This document shows positions 42,804 to 51,921 of a DNA stretch of 64,000 nt, piece by piece. The notes under the pieces were generated by a model that made no database searches, was not told the origin of the DNA, and saw nothing but the letters and a program-made list of their open reading frames with translations. The position numbers and the translations under genes were made by a program. The stretch comes from Pseudonocardia abyssalis (GTDB lineage: Bacteria > Actinomycetota > Actinomycetes > Mycobacteriales > Pseudonocardiaceae): positions 3,286,001-3,350,000 of the forward strand of contig NZ_JADQDK010000001.1 of assembly GCF_019263705.2 (NCBI RefSeq). Reading direction: 5' to 3'. Positions within the stretch are counted from its first letter, which is position 1. The number at the start of each line of letters is the position of its first letter.

Positions 42804-43660
42804 GGCGCCGTCCCCCGCCACCCGGCGACAGTTCCACGGAGATAGGCGAGGTCGGATCTGGCGAGGACGGACCGGCCGCTGACCGCGCGGACCCCCGCAC
42901 CGGCGAGCTTCCGGGCCGAGTAGTAGACGAGCTGGCTGCGGGACAGTCCGTGGCGGCGCCACAGGTGTCCGTTGCCCACCCCGTAGCGCCGCATCTTGTC
43001 GACGAACTCGAGGGTGATCTCTTGCCGGTCGTCGTCCTGGAAGACCGTGATGTCGGGCCGATAGGCGATGGCGCGCCCGCTGGTCAGCACCCGGAGCACC
43101 AGGTCGGACTCCTCACCCGCGCCGATGCCGTAGGGCGATCCGACACCGATGGACTCGTCGAAGGGGCCAACGGCATCCACCACCTCGCGCCGCAGGAACA
43201 GTGTGCTGCAGATCGTGGTGCGCATGAAGTTCGAGCGAGTCACCGGCATCGGGTGCGTGCGCCAGCGCAGCATTGACGGTCCGCCGTCGGCTGTCGCCTG
43301 GCGTGCCGACACCCCGCCCAGAGCCGGGTCGTCCCCTAGGGCGGCAAGCACCCGGGTGACCGTGTCGGGGGCATACCAGCAGTTGTCGTCGGGAAAGGCG
43401 ACGACCGGCGCGGTGGCCGACCCCAGACCTCGGTTGCGCCCGACCGAAGCTCCTCTCCCGCTCGTGGTCACCGTCCAGGGCCCCCTCAGCGCCCGGTTGC
43501 GCACGAGTTCCGCGCACGCCTGATCGGCGCTCTGGTCGACGACGACGAGTTCGATCCGGTCGGCGTCGGCCTGCCGGCCGAGCGAGTCCAGGAACCTGGC
43601 CAGCGCGGCAGGCCTGCCGATCGTGGTCACGACCAGCGAGATGAGCGGGGTCTCAAGCAC
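42800..43660 (-). CDS. GT2 glycosyltransferase
   Basis: 286 residues from GTG 43660. ISLVVTTIGRPAALARFLDSL opens the protein (ISLVVTTIGRPAAL). VVDQSAD and VVAFPDDNCWYAPDTV (DxD-like DDN) follow. FDESIGVGSPYGIGAGEESDL supplies the ED/EES acceptor loop. It is a non-processive GT-A enzyme with no membrane helices. It adds a sugar to the locus 2 unit. The start overlaps the end of the Wzz-like gene by 8 bp. Confidence 0.87.
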   Translation of the reverse strand: MLETPLISLVVTTIGRPAALARFLDSLGRQADADRIELVVVDQSADQACAELVRNRALRGPWTVTTSGRGASVGRNRGLGSATAPVVAFPDDNCWYAPDTVTRVLAALGDDPALGGVSARQATADGGPSMLRWRTHPMPVTRSNFMRTTICSTLFLRREVVDAVGPFDESIGVGSPYGIGAGEESDLVLRVLTSGRAIAYRPDITVFQDDDRQEITLEFVDKMRRYGVGNGHLWRRHGLSRSQLVYYSARKLAGAGVRAVSGRSVLARSDLAYLRGTVAGWRGTAP

Positions 43661-45185
43661 GGGACGTACCGTTCTTCCAGGAAGTGGGCATCGGGACCGA
43701 CGCGAGCAATGAGCGCCGGGTCAGTGCAGCGGAGATGCGGCCGCCGCCGCTGCCCGCCGCAGCCACCACGCCTGCGGCCTCCGACATCCCGTCGGCGCCC
43801 AGCCGGAGCACGAGCACGACGTCGCTGGCATGCGACAGCGATCGCAGCAGCTGCGGGCTGTCGGTGATCGCACTGGCGTCGACGACGACGCAGGGGCTCG
43901 TGAGATCCGCGGCGTCGACCAGTTCGTGGAACCGGTCCCCGCCGACCTCGAGCTCCGAGTGGTCCGGTGTCAGGTCGATGACGTTCGGCGAGCCGGTGCG
44001 CGGGCCGGACGGTTCGGACGCGTCCGAGAGCCCCTGGGTCTCCTGTGCCGACGCGTCGCCCGACGCGGGCCGGCCGCGCCGCAGTAGGACCGTCGGTCCG
44101 TAGTCCGCCGCGCCGGCGGCGATGAGCGAGGCGACCGTGGTCGTCCCGCTGCGGTCGGAGATGCCGGCAGCCACCACGACCCTGCCGGAGATCGGTTGAC
44201 CGGCGAAGATCTGAGCCACCAGGAGCCGGGCGGTCCGACGGTCCGCGGCAGACAAGGGCCCCTCTCCGACGCCGCCCCGCACCAGGATCTCCGGCTGCAG
44301 CACGCGGTCGACGACCGTCAGGACGTCGTCGATGCTCTCCACCCGCGAGGACAGTGCACGCCGACCGAGCAGGACGGCCACCGCCGACAGCCCGCCCAGT
44401 GCGAGGCCCAACACTGTGGGCAGCAACCACTTGGCCGATCCGACCGCAGGCGCGGGGGCCGGCGGCTCGATGACGTTGACGCTACCGTCACTGCTCTGCA
44501 GGATGACGTCGAGCCGCAGGTTCTGCAGGCGGTCGATCGCGGCGGCGGCGGCGTCGACGTCCGCGTCGGGCCGGTTCAGCTCGGCGAGAGCACGGTCGAC
44601 CACAGCCAGTGATTGCTCGGTCTGCGAGGCCGCCTGCTCCGCGCGCCGTGCCGAGTACAGATCCAGGGCCGTCTGCACGATCCTCACGGCCTCCTGTTGG
44701 GAAGCACTCACCGCCGTCAGCCGCACGACCGACGTCTGGGAATCCTCGACAGCGGTGAAGTCGACCGGCGCCAGGCCGAGCTGCACCTCGACCGCCCTCT
44801 TGAGCCCGTCGCCGGCGAGGAAGGCGAGCTCGCCCGAGGTGTACTCCGTGAGTTCCTGCTCCGAGGCGGGTGCACCCTGCAGCGAGGCCAACGCGGGCAA
44901 CGTAACGGGACTGACCTGAAGGAGCGACGTCGCAGGGAACGTCGGTTGCTGCAAGGACCCGACCACCGCGCCGACCACCCCACCGAGCAGCATCCCGATC
45001 AGGATCACCAGGAAGATCGGTCCCGCCGGTCGGTTCCGGCGTCGCGACACCGCCGCCCGACCCAGCCGAAGCGGGGCGACCTGGGGGTAACGAACCAGGG
45101 GTGTCGGAGCGACGGACGGTGGGGTGGGGACGCGGGGGACGATGTCGTTCCTCCCGTTCGTCGGAGCAGGAGACGCCGTCCTCAT
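43653..45185 (-). CDS. Wzz-like chain-length protein with degenerate BY-kinase domain (locus 2)
   Basis: 510 residues from ATG 45185; an upstream ATG at 45245 would overlap the divergent GT87 start. TM1 (IFLVILIGMLLGGVVGAVVG) and TM2 (LLPTVLGLALGGLSAVAVLL) enclose the Wzz domain, with a coiled-coil-prone stretch (about 150-215). The C-terminal P-loop domain is degenerate. Walker A reads GISDRSGTTTVAS with the Lys replaced by Thr, Walker A' reads TVLLRRGRP, and Walker B is VVVDASA. It has no tyrosine tail. It probably sets chain length without kinase activity. It is the first gene of the minus-strand locus 2 operon. Confidence 0.78.
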   Translation of the reverse strand: MRTASPAPTNGRNDIVPRVPTPPSVAPTPLVRYPQVAPLRLGRAAVSRRRNRPAGPIFLVILIGMLLGGVVGAVVGSLQQPTFPATSLLQVSPVTLPALASLQGAPASEQELTEYTSGELAFLAGDGLKRAVEVQLGLAPVDFTAVEDSQTSVVRLTAVSASQQEAVRIVQTALDLYSARRAEQAASQTEQSLAVVDRALAELNRPDADVDAAAAAIDRLQNLRLDVILQSSDGSVNVIEPPAPAPAVGSAKWLLPTVLGLALGGLSAVAVLLGRRALSSRVESIDDVLTVVDRVLQPEILVRGGVGEGPLSAADRRTARLLVAQIFAGQPISGRVVVAAGISDRSGTTTVASLIAAGAADYGPTVLLRRGRPASGDASAQETQGLSDASEPSGPRTGSPNVIDLTPDHSELEVGGDRFHELVDAADLTSPCVVVDASAITDSPQLLRSLSHASDVVLVLRLGADGMSEAAGVVAAAGSGGGRISAALTRRSLLASVPMPTSWKNGTSRA

Positions 45186-45243
45186 CGACGGTGCATGTGT
45201 CGGTGAGGCGCCCGAAGGGGGCCGGTCAGCAGAAGGTGGCGTC

Positions 45244-46542
45244 ATGCCCTTACAACCCATCGTGAGTTCGGACCGCAGAGGTATCGCGGTCGCCGTGCTG
45301 ACGGCCGTGGCAGCCCTGGGGCTGACCGTCCGCTACGCCATCAAGTTCTGGTCGGACCGCATCCCGGAGACGGCCGCTCCGCCTTTCCTCGGGGGCACCT
45401 TCGGAGATCTCCGCGACGCGACATGGCTGCCTGTGCAGGCTGCACTCTCCGGGATCAACCCCTACGACACGGCTAGCTACCTGCAGCTGCACCCCTACAC
45501 GCAGGACTTCCCGACGTACACGCCCGCCCACCTGGCGCTCTGGCTGCCCATCGGCTGGCTCGATTTCAGTACAGCGATCGTCGCCTACCTGATTGTGAGC
45601 GTGGTCGCCATCACCGCCGTCGGATCGTGGGGAGGGGTGAGAGTGCTGCGAACGTGGCGCCCCGGACGCTCCGATCTCGCCACGGTGGTGGCCGCCGCGG
45701 CGGCGGGCGTCGCGGTGCTGTGGCTCGCCCGCACTGTCACCGCCGCGGTCGGGCCCGGCCAGCCGTCGGTGGTGTACGCACTGGCGGCGGCACCCGCGGT
45801 TCTGGCCGGGCGACACCGATGGGGCAATGCGCTGCTCATCGCGCTCACCTGCCTCAAACCACAGATCGGCCTCGTCGTCGTGCTGATCGTCCTTGCCCAG
45901 CGTCGGTGGGGCGACGCGATGCGTGGAGTTGCCATCGCGACGGCCGCCTCGGTGGCAGTCGGGATCGCGATCGGCGGCGGAGTAGCCGGGCTGCCGGCGT
46001 TCGTCGGCCAGTTCCTGGCCAACGCCCGGTCTGCGGGCACCGTTCGCGCCGGAGCGGTGACCGTGGAGGAGCGGATCGACGTCGAGGCAGGGCTGCGGGC
46101 ATTCGGTGTGCAACCGAGCGGACTCGTACTGGCGCTCGTCGCCGCCATCGGGCTCGTCCTGTGCGTGCTCGTCGTCCGGTGGGCCGCCGTCCGGGAGTTG
46201 CCCGCGGTCGGCTGCCTGCTCGGACTCACCGTCGGTCTGCTGCCCGTGTACCACATCAGCTACGACGCGATGTGGTTGTTGGTCCCCGCAGGGGTCGCCG
46301 CAGCAGAGCTGCATCGGCGCGCTGGTGGATCCTGGCTGGTGCCCTGCTTGCCGGGGCTGCTCCTGCTGACGGCCTCGAGCGTCGTGGCCCGCTGGCACGG
46401 GTTCGACGTCCTGCTCGGACCGGGCACCGGCGTATCGGCGCAACGACTGATCATGCTGGCGGGGCTCGTCGCGCTCGTCACCGCCGTAGCAGTCCTTGCC
46501 GGGCGCGCCGCCGAGCAGCGGGCGACGACGGTGGCCCACTGA
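45244..46542 (+). CDS. GT87-family membrane mannosyltransferase-like protein (DUF2029)
   Basis: 432 residues from ATG 45244 with AAGGTGG upstream. Ten to eleven hydrophobic segments are present. The extracytoplasmic first loop carries acidic residues (GGTFGDLRDATWLPVQAAL), followed by INPYD and YTPAHLALWLPIGWL, characteristic of the GT87/PimE-like GT-C fold. Such enzymes use polyprenyl-phosphate mannose outside the membrane, which may be made by the DPM1-like GT2 at 32365. It is divergent from the Wzz-like gene and convergent with the deacetylase (8 bp apart). Confidence 0.8.
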   Translation: MPLQPIVSSDRRGIAVAVLTAVAALGLTVRYAIKFWSDRIPETAAPPFLGGTFGDLRDATWLPVQAALSGINPYDTASYLQLHPYTQDFPTYTPAHLALWLPIGWLDFSTAIVAYLIVSVVAITAVGSWGGVRVLRTWRPGRSDLATVVAAAAAGVAVLWLARTVTAAVGPGQPSVVYALAAAPAVLAGRHRWGNALLIALTCLKPQIGLVVVLIVLAQRRWGDAMRGVAIATAASVAVGIAIGGGVAGLPAFVGQFLANARSAGTVRAGAVTVEERIDVEAGLRAFGVQPSGLVLALVAAIGLVLCVLVVRWAAVRELPAVGCLLGLTVGLLPVYHISYDAMWLLVPAGVAAAELHRRAGGSWLVPCLPGLLLLTASSVVARWHGFDVLLGPGTGVSAQRLIMLAGLVALVTAVAVLAGRAAEQRATTVAH

Positions 46543-46550
46543 GAACCCGT

Positions 46551-47528
46551 TCACCGGTTCCGGCCCGCCGTCGCGCCGCGCGCCGTGACTACCGGCAGGA
46601 GGGTAGGCAGCTGATCGACCTGGCGGCCCGTGCCGACAACGTCGTAGTGACGACTCATACGATCGAGCACGCTACGGACGAGTACTATCTTCTCCGCCGC
46701 AGGCACACCCATACCGGGGAAGAAGTCCATGCCGGGCGCGTCATGCCTGTCGAGTACGTCGGTCGGGTGCAGGAGCATCGACGGGGCTGTGCCGGTCGTC
46801 CGGCACAGCCGCAAGGCTGCGTCGAGGTACGCCCGCGCGAGCCACGGGGCCACCTGGTACAGCTGAACTAGGTAGGAGCCGTGGATGGGCACCCGCGCGA
46901 ACGGCATCGTGGTGACCGGCAGTTCGACGATCGGGCCGCCGTCTGTGTCCCACCGATAGGGCCGAATCGGCGACCGGACGCGGGAGAACCCGCCGAACAG
47001 GTCCTCCTGGCCCTTCGCCGGCCGGGTCCCTCTGGGCATGGAGCGGTTGTGGACAGCGCGGGCGATCGGCCCGATCCACGTCGGAAGGGTGCTCGCGTCG
47101 TAGCGGTATCCGCGACGGGCGAGCACGGCCAGCAGATCGTCGGTAACGCTGTATCCGGGGCCGCGGAACCCCACGGGACGTGCCGCTCCCGCGGCGACGA
47201 TCGCCTCTTCGGCCCTCGCGACCTCGTCCTCCATCTGCGACACCGAGTACAGGTGTAGCCACGGCTCGTGGTGGAAGGAGTGGTTTCCCACCTCGTGCCC
47301 CCCCGCGGCGATCGCCCGAACGGCCTCGGCCCCGTCGTCGCGGACGGCATCGGCCCCGACGACGAAGACGGTGGCGGTGATGTCCTGCTCACCGAGCAGG
47401 TCGAGCAACCTTGGCACCGCCCGCGCCAGGAAACTCGGCCATGACTCCCACGCCGAGTCGCCGTGCGTCTTGAGGTAGGACCACAGGTTGTCGAGATCGA
47501 TCGACACACTGGCCACAGGACGTTCCAT
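46551..47528 (-). CDS. Polysaccharide deacetylase (NodB-type)
   Basis: 325 residues from ATG 47528. NodB motifs are complete: SIDLDNLWSYL with the base and metal Asp, GGHEVGNHSFHHEPW with the metal His pair, and VGFRGPGYSVTDDLL. It has no signal peptide, so it is probably cytoplasmic, as in members acting on lipid-linked or nucleotide precursors. It would remove N-acetyl groups. HDAPGMDFFPGMG near the end is seen in similar deacetylases of EPS loci. Coupled to the EamA-like gene through TGATG. Confidence 0.87.
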   Translation of the reverse strand: MERPVASVSIDLDNLWSYLKTHGDSAWESWPSFLARAVPRLLDLLGEQDITATVFVVGADAVRDDGAEAVRAIAAGGHEVGNHSFHHEPWLHLYSVSQMEDEVARAEEAIVAAGAARPVGFRGPGYSVTDDLLAVLARRGYRYDASTLPTWIGPIARAVHNRSMPRGTRPAKGQEDLFGGFSRVRSPIRPYRWDTDGGPIVELPVTTMPFARVPIHGSYLVQLYQVAPWLARAYLDAALRLCRTTGTAPSMLLHPTDVLDRHDAPGMDFFPGMGVPAAEKIVLVRSVLDRMSRHYDVVGTGRQVDQLPTLLPVVTARGATAGRNR

Positions 47529-48454
47529 CACGCGGGGCCGTCCACCGCGACGTCGCGGGCGTCCGGCACACCAGCCCGGGGTCGGTCCCGTCCCCGCTGA
47601 GGTACGGCGACTTCGCAATGGGCGGCGGAGCCGGACCGGGCGGGCCTTCCGACCACGGCCATGGCGACGACGGCGGCGACGACGAGGACCAGGCCGAGGG
47701 CGACCCACGCCTCACGACCGGGAGCGATCCGGTCGCCGAGCGCAGCCAATCCGACGACCGATGCGACGACGACGGTGGTGGCGTCCATCGAGGCCGCCGT
47801 GGCGGTGGCGGAGCCGCGCTGCAAAGCGGTGGCCAGCATCGTCTGCCCCAGCAGGGCCGCCGCGACCATTACCCAGGCGAGTGGCTGGAACGGCAACTCC
47901 TGCAGCGGCCCCGCAGCAAGCGGGCGACTGGCCAGGGCCAGTCCTGCGAACGCGACCCCGGCCAACACGCCCATCGCGACGGCGCCCCGGGTCCCGGCCA
48001 ACCTGGCCGCCGGAACGGCGATGAGGGCGGCGACGACGATCACGCCGAGAATGACGAAGCCGACAGGTGCGGGCATGTCGGCGGAGATCGAGGGCTCAGA
48101 CGCACCGATGAGCAACAGCAGCCCCGCTGCCAGAACGGCGAGTGCGACGATCTCACCGCGCCCGATCCGCCATCCCAGCAAGGTGGTACCGAGCAGTGCG
48201 GCCAGCCCGACCGCTGACGACGAACCCGCCTGGACCAGATAGAGGGGGAGCGTGGCACGCGCGATGAAGGCAAGCAGGAAACCGAGTACCTGGCTGCCGA
48301 ACCCGACCAGATAGACCCTGTCTGTCGCCAGGCGGACCAGTAGACCGGGGTCGATCGTTGCGCGCTGCTCAGCACGCCGAGCAGCCACGGTCTGCGCGAC
48401 TATCCCCACCGCGGACGCCGCTGCGGAGAGGACCAACACAAGGTATGCGAGCAT
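47528..48454 (-). CDS. EamA/DMT-like integral membrane transporter
   Basis: 308 residues. Nine to ten hydrophobic helices in two similar halves (YLVLVLSAAASAVGIVAQT; VAMGVLAGVAFAGLALA), the layout of drug/metabolite transporter proteins of EamA type. The last 30 residues are hydrophilic. The substrate is unknown; small EamA-like proteins have been linked to flipping of polyprenyl-phosphate sugars. It precedes the deacetylase with a 1-bp overlap. Confidence 0.7.
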   Translation of the reverse strand: MLAYLVLVLSAAASAVGIVAQTVAARRAEQRATIDPGLLVRLATDRVYLVGFGSQVLGFLLAFIARATLPLYLVQAGSSSAVGLAALLGTTLLGWRIGRGEIVALAVLAAGLLLLIGASEPSISADMPAPVGFVILGVIVVAALIAVPAARLAGTRGAVAMGVLAGVAFAGLALASRPLAAGPLQELPFQPLAWVMVAAALLGQTMLATALQRGSATATAASMDATTVVVASVVGLAALGDRIAPGREAWVALGLVLVVAAVVAMAVVGRPARSGSAAHCEVAVPQRGRDRPRAGVPDARDVAVDGPA

Positions 48455-48595
48455 TCACCGCTCCACGTCAGAGGCGTTCCGGGACTGAGTCGACACGGCG
48501 ACGGCGACGGCGACCCGCCTCTTTCCTAGTCGGACGCACCCGACCAGGCGTTACTGCGGTCGGCCCAGTGCCGGAGCCGCCGGGCATCGCCCTCG

Positions 48596-49768
48596 TCACA
48601 GTGTCAGGTCGACGGGTCGGTCGCCCATGCCGAGGATCCACGCGATCGCTCCGGCTCCGCGCTCCGCCGCGCGGCCGTCGCCGAACGGGTTGCCGGTGCG
48701 CGGGGGCTCGTGCTCACCGTCGAGCACGCCCTTGGCCGCGGCCACGATGCGCGCGGTGTCGGTGCCGACGAGCTGCGCCCACCCGGCGTCGACGGCCTCC
48801 ATGCGCTCGGTGACGTCGCGGAGCACCACCACCGGGACCCCGAACGACGGCGCCTCCTCCTGGATACCGCCCGAGTCGCTGAGCACCAGCGCGGCGCGGG
48901 CGAGGAGGCGGCACAGCTCCGGGTAGGGCAGCGGGTCTGTGACGACGACGCGCGGGTGGTCGCCCAGCGCCGCATCGACCTGGGCGCGGACGGCCGGGTT
49001 GGCGTGTGCGGGCAGCACGCAGAGCAGGTCCGGATGGTCGTCGACGACCTGGCGGGTCGCGGCAAGGACGTTGTTCAGCGGCGCCCCCCACGACTCGCGG
49101 CGGTGCGCGGTGACCAGCAGCAGGCGCGACCGCCCGCCCGTCACCGCGTCGTGCACGGCGGCCAGGCGGGGGTCCCCGGGCGCCGGGGCGTCGGCGGCCG
49201 TGACGCCGGCGGCCACCTCCAGCACGGCGTCGACGACGGTGTTTCCGACGAGCAGCACCCGCTCGGCGGCCGCCCCGACGGCCGCCGCCTCGGCCCGCAA
49301 TGCGGCGGCGGCGCGGGCGGTCGGCGCGAGGTGCAGGTCGGCGAACACCCCGAGCAAGCGCCGGTTGGCCTCCTCCGGGAACGGCGCGGCCAGGTCGCCC
49401 GAACGCAGGCCGGCCTCGAGGTGCACGACGGGGATCCGGCGCCACATCGCGACCAGGCCCCCGACGAGCGCAGAGGTGGTGTCACCCTGCACGACCACGG
49501 CGGCCGAGCCCGCGGCGAGCACGGCGTCCAGCGCGGAGGTCAGCTGCGCCGCCAGCTCGGACTGCTCGCCGGTGGTGCGGTGCAGCTTGCAGACGACGTC
49601 GGGCTCCAGCCCGAACGCGGCGAGCGCCTGTGCCACCATCGTCGGGTGCTGTCCGGTGGCCACGAGCACCGGCTCGAGCACCCCGGCCCGGCGCAGTGCG
49701 AGCGCGAGCGGCGCCATCTTCACCGCCTCGGGGCGCGTGCCGACGATGAGGTGCACGACGGGGGGCAT
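48596..49768 (-). CDS. wecB: UDP-GlcNAc 2-epimerase, non-hydrolysing
   Basis: 390 residues from ATG 49768, with GGAGG at ideal spacing. Family signatures are complete: LIVGTRPEAVKMAPLALAL, VVVQGDTTSAL, VVHLEAGLRSGD, PFPEEANRRL, and SDSGGIQEEAPSFGVPVV. It interconverts UDP-GlcNAc and UDP-ManNAc. ManNAc or ManNAcA would be building blocks for the neighbouring glycans. The UGD-like protein at 21913 might have used UDP-ManNAc, but its catalytic Cys is absent. Upstream lies the GT2 pseudogene. Confidence 0.93.
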   Translation of the reverse strand: MPPVVHLIVGTRPEAVKMAPLALALRRAGVLEPVLVATGQHPTMVAQALAAFGLEPDVVCKLHRTTGEQSELAAQLTSALDAVLAAGSAAVVVQGDTTSALVGGLVAMWRRIPVVHLEAGLRSGDLAAPFPEEANRRLLGVFADLHLAPTARAAAALRAEAAAVGAAAERVLLVGNTVVDAVLEVAAGVTAADAPAPGDPRLAAVHDAVTGGRSRLLLVTAHRRESWGAPLNNVLAATRQVVDDHPDLLCVLPAHANPAVRAQVDAALGDHPRVVVTDPLPYPELCRLLARAALVLSDSGGIQEEAPSFGVPVVVLRDVTERMEAVDAGWAQLVGTDTARIVAAAKGVLDGEHEPPRTGNPFGDGRAAERGAGAIAWILGMGDRPVDLTL

Positions 49769-49849
49769 GGCGGACCTCCGGGAGCAGGTGCGAACACTGA
49801 GCACCTCGCCATCGGGGGTCCGAACGTTTCGGCCGACCGGCGTGACGGC

Positions 49850-50600
49850 CACTACCCCGTCCGGCACAAGCCTGCCCCGTCGCCGTGCCGGCCGCGCACG
49901 CGAGTGGACGCGCCAGCCTGCAGCGACCACCGCCACCGTCAGGTCGGTGTCCTCGGCGAGGTGTCGTCGCTGACGCGGGGAGCGCCGAGCGGCGGAACGC
50001 CCCGATCGCGCCGGGTACAGGCGGCCTGCAGCCCAGCAGGTCGTGAGCATGGCGGTCGAGGTCGAACCCGATGACACAGTCGATCTGCTGCATGCGGATC
50101 ACCAGCCCCGGAGGTCGGCCACCGTGACGCTGCCTCACACCGCCCCGACCTCAGGATCGGGCGAACGGTCGCACCAGCCCGCATCTAGCGCGGTTCGACG
50201 ACGGTATCGCCGTCCATCATCACGATCAGGTCGTTGCGGGCCGGCGCGATACCGGTGTTCGGGGCGACGGGCGTGCCCGCGTCGGGCCGTCACCACGCGG
50301 ACGCCCGGCAGCCGCAGGCCCCGCACGATGTCAGCGGTGTCGTCGGTGGAGCCGTCGTCGACTACCACGGTCTCGATGGGGTGGTTGCTCGCAATCAGCG
50401 ACCGCGGTGGCCGCGATGCACACCCGCTCGTTGGGCCCGGCACGATCACCGATGTTGGCCGCGCCACCGGCGGCCCCCACGAGTGCGCACCCACCCGACC
50501 CTTGCGGGAGTGCCGCCGGGCCAGCACGGTGGCCACCGCGAGGCAGAGCAGCACCAGCAGCGCGACATCCAGCAGCAGCCACGAACGGCTGACGCCGATT
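49850..50600 (-). pseudogene. Degraded GT2 (poly-GlcNAc/NodC-type synthase) remnant
   Basis: Reading the minus strand and switching frames recovers ordered pieces of a GT2 synthase. From 50600 leftwards there is LLLDVALLVLLCLAVATVLA, then TSVIVPG. PNERVCIAAT follows in another frame. SLIASNHPIETVVVDDGSTD then continues. NTGIAPARNDLIVMMDGDTV follows in a third frame and runs into a stop. DCVIGFDLDRHAHDLLGCRP and VPGAIGAFRRSAL come next. The last piece is LAEDTDLTVAVVAAGWRVHS in yet another frame. At least four frameshifts and one stop make it non-functional. Order and motifs (DxD, EDTD) are those of NodC/PgaC-like GT2 enzymes. Confidence 0.85.
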
Positions 50601-51700
50601 CAGCGGGTGATCATGTCCAGCGCCGCACGCACGTCGGCGACGAGGTCGTCCGGGTCCTCGCACCCCGCGGAGAACCGCAGCAGCCCAGGAGCCACCGCGT
50701 CGCCCCAGCGGGCGCGGCGGTCGGCGGTGCTGCGCAGCCCGCCGAAGCTCGTGGCCGAGCCGACCAGGCGCGACGCCGCGAGGAACTCCTCCACCGCCCG
50801 CTCCGAGGCCAGCGTGAACCGCAGGACCCCGTTCCACCGGCGCATCTGCCGGGACGCGACGGCGTGGGCGGGGTCGCCGGGATGCCCCGGCCACCGGACG
50901 TCGGTGACGTCGGGGTGGGCGAGCAGGGCGTCGACGACGGCGCGCGCGTTGCCGGACTGACGCTCCAGCCGCAGGTCGAGGGTGCCGAGCCCGCGGTGGG
51001 CCAGCCAGGTCTCCATCGGTCCCGGGACGGCCCCGCCCCGCGACCGCGCCTCGCGCAGGGCTGCGGCGAGGGCCGGGTCACGTGTGCTGACGTGGCCGAG
51101 CACGACGTCGCCGTGCCCGGCGAGGGCCTTCGTGTCGCTGGCGACCACCAGGTCGGCACCCAGGTCGAGCGGGCGCTGCCCGAGCGGCGTCGCCGTCGTG
51201 TTGTCGACGGCGAGCAGGGCGCCCACCGCGTGCACGGCGTCCGCGGCGGCGACGATGTCGGCGACGTCGAGCCCCGGGTTCGACGGCGTCTCGACGAGCA
51301 CGAGTGCCGCCCCGTCGAGCCCCGGCCACGGCCCGGCGGTCGGCACCTCCCGCACCTCGACGCCGAGCGGGGCGAGCTCGGCGTGCGCAAGCGAGCGCGC
51401 GAGGTAGTAGCCGTCCGACGGCAGGACCAGCGCGCCGTCCGCGGCGCGCAGCCGGAGCACCGCCCCGATCGCGGCCATCCCGGAGGCGAAGAGCACGCAC
51501 TCGCCACCGTCGAGGTCACCGATCGCCGACTCCAGCGCCCGCCACGTCGGGTTGCCCGCGCGACCGTAGAAGTCGGTCGCCACGGCGTCGCCGGTGCCGA
51601 GGTCGAAGGTCGAGGACAGCACCGGCCCGGGGTGCAGCGGCTCCCCGACGCCGACCGGTGGATGGCCCCCGTGCACGCACCGCGTCCCGTCCCCGATCAC
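50600..51700 (-). CDS. Trans-sulfuration family PLP enzyme (cystathionine gamma-lyase/synthase-like)
   Basis: 366 residues from GTG 51700 with AGGGTGG upstream. Cys/Met-metabolism PLP motifs are visible: DFYGRAGNPTWRALESAIGDL, ECVLFASGMAAIGAVL, VLVETPSNPGLDVADI (PLP Asp region), and ASDTKALAGHGDVVLGHV with the Schiff-base Lys (about 190). It catalyses beta/gamma elimination or replacement in cysteine and methionine metabolism. Lyase and synthase cannot be separated here. It sits on the edge of the conserved block. Confidence 0.85.
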   Translation of the reverse strand: MIGDGTRCVHGGHPPVGVGEPLHPGPVLSSTFDLGTGDAVATDFYGRAGNPTWRALESAIGDLDGGECVLFASGMAAIGAVLRLRAADGALVLPSDGYYLARSLAHAELAPLGVEVREVPTAGPWPGLDGAALVLVETPSNPGLDVADIVAAADAVHAVGALLAVDNTTATPLGQRPLDLGADLVVASDTKALAGHGDVVLGHVSTRDPALAAALREARSRGGAVPGPMETWLAHRGLGTLDLRLERQSGNARAVVDALLAHPDVTDVRWPGHPGDPAHAVASRQMRRWNGVLRFTLASERAVEEFLAASRLVGSATSFGGLRSTADRRARWGDAVAPGLLRFSAGCEDPDDLVADVRAALDMITR

Positions 51701-51921
51701 CGGAACCACCCTACGGCCGACGATCGGCTCCCGCCGCACGCCACGGTCCCGCCGAGCGTCCGGGACGCGTGGCCGGTGTCCGGCCCGGCCTCGACCACCG
51801 TCTCGGCACGTTCCCGGCCGTCCCCGGGCCGGCGACTCGCCCGACCGGTGATCAAGGCAGGTCCCGTGTGCCCGATCCGGTGACCGGCCCGACCAGGGCA
51901 CTGACGCGCGGCCCGCGCCGA

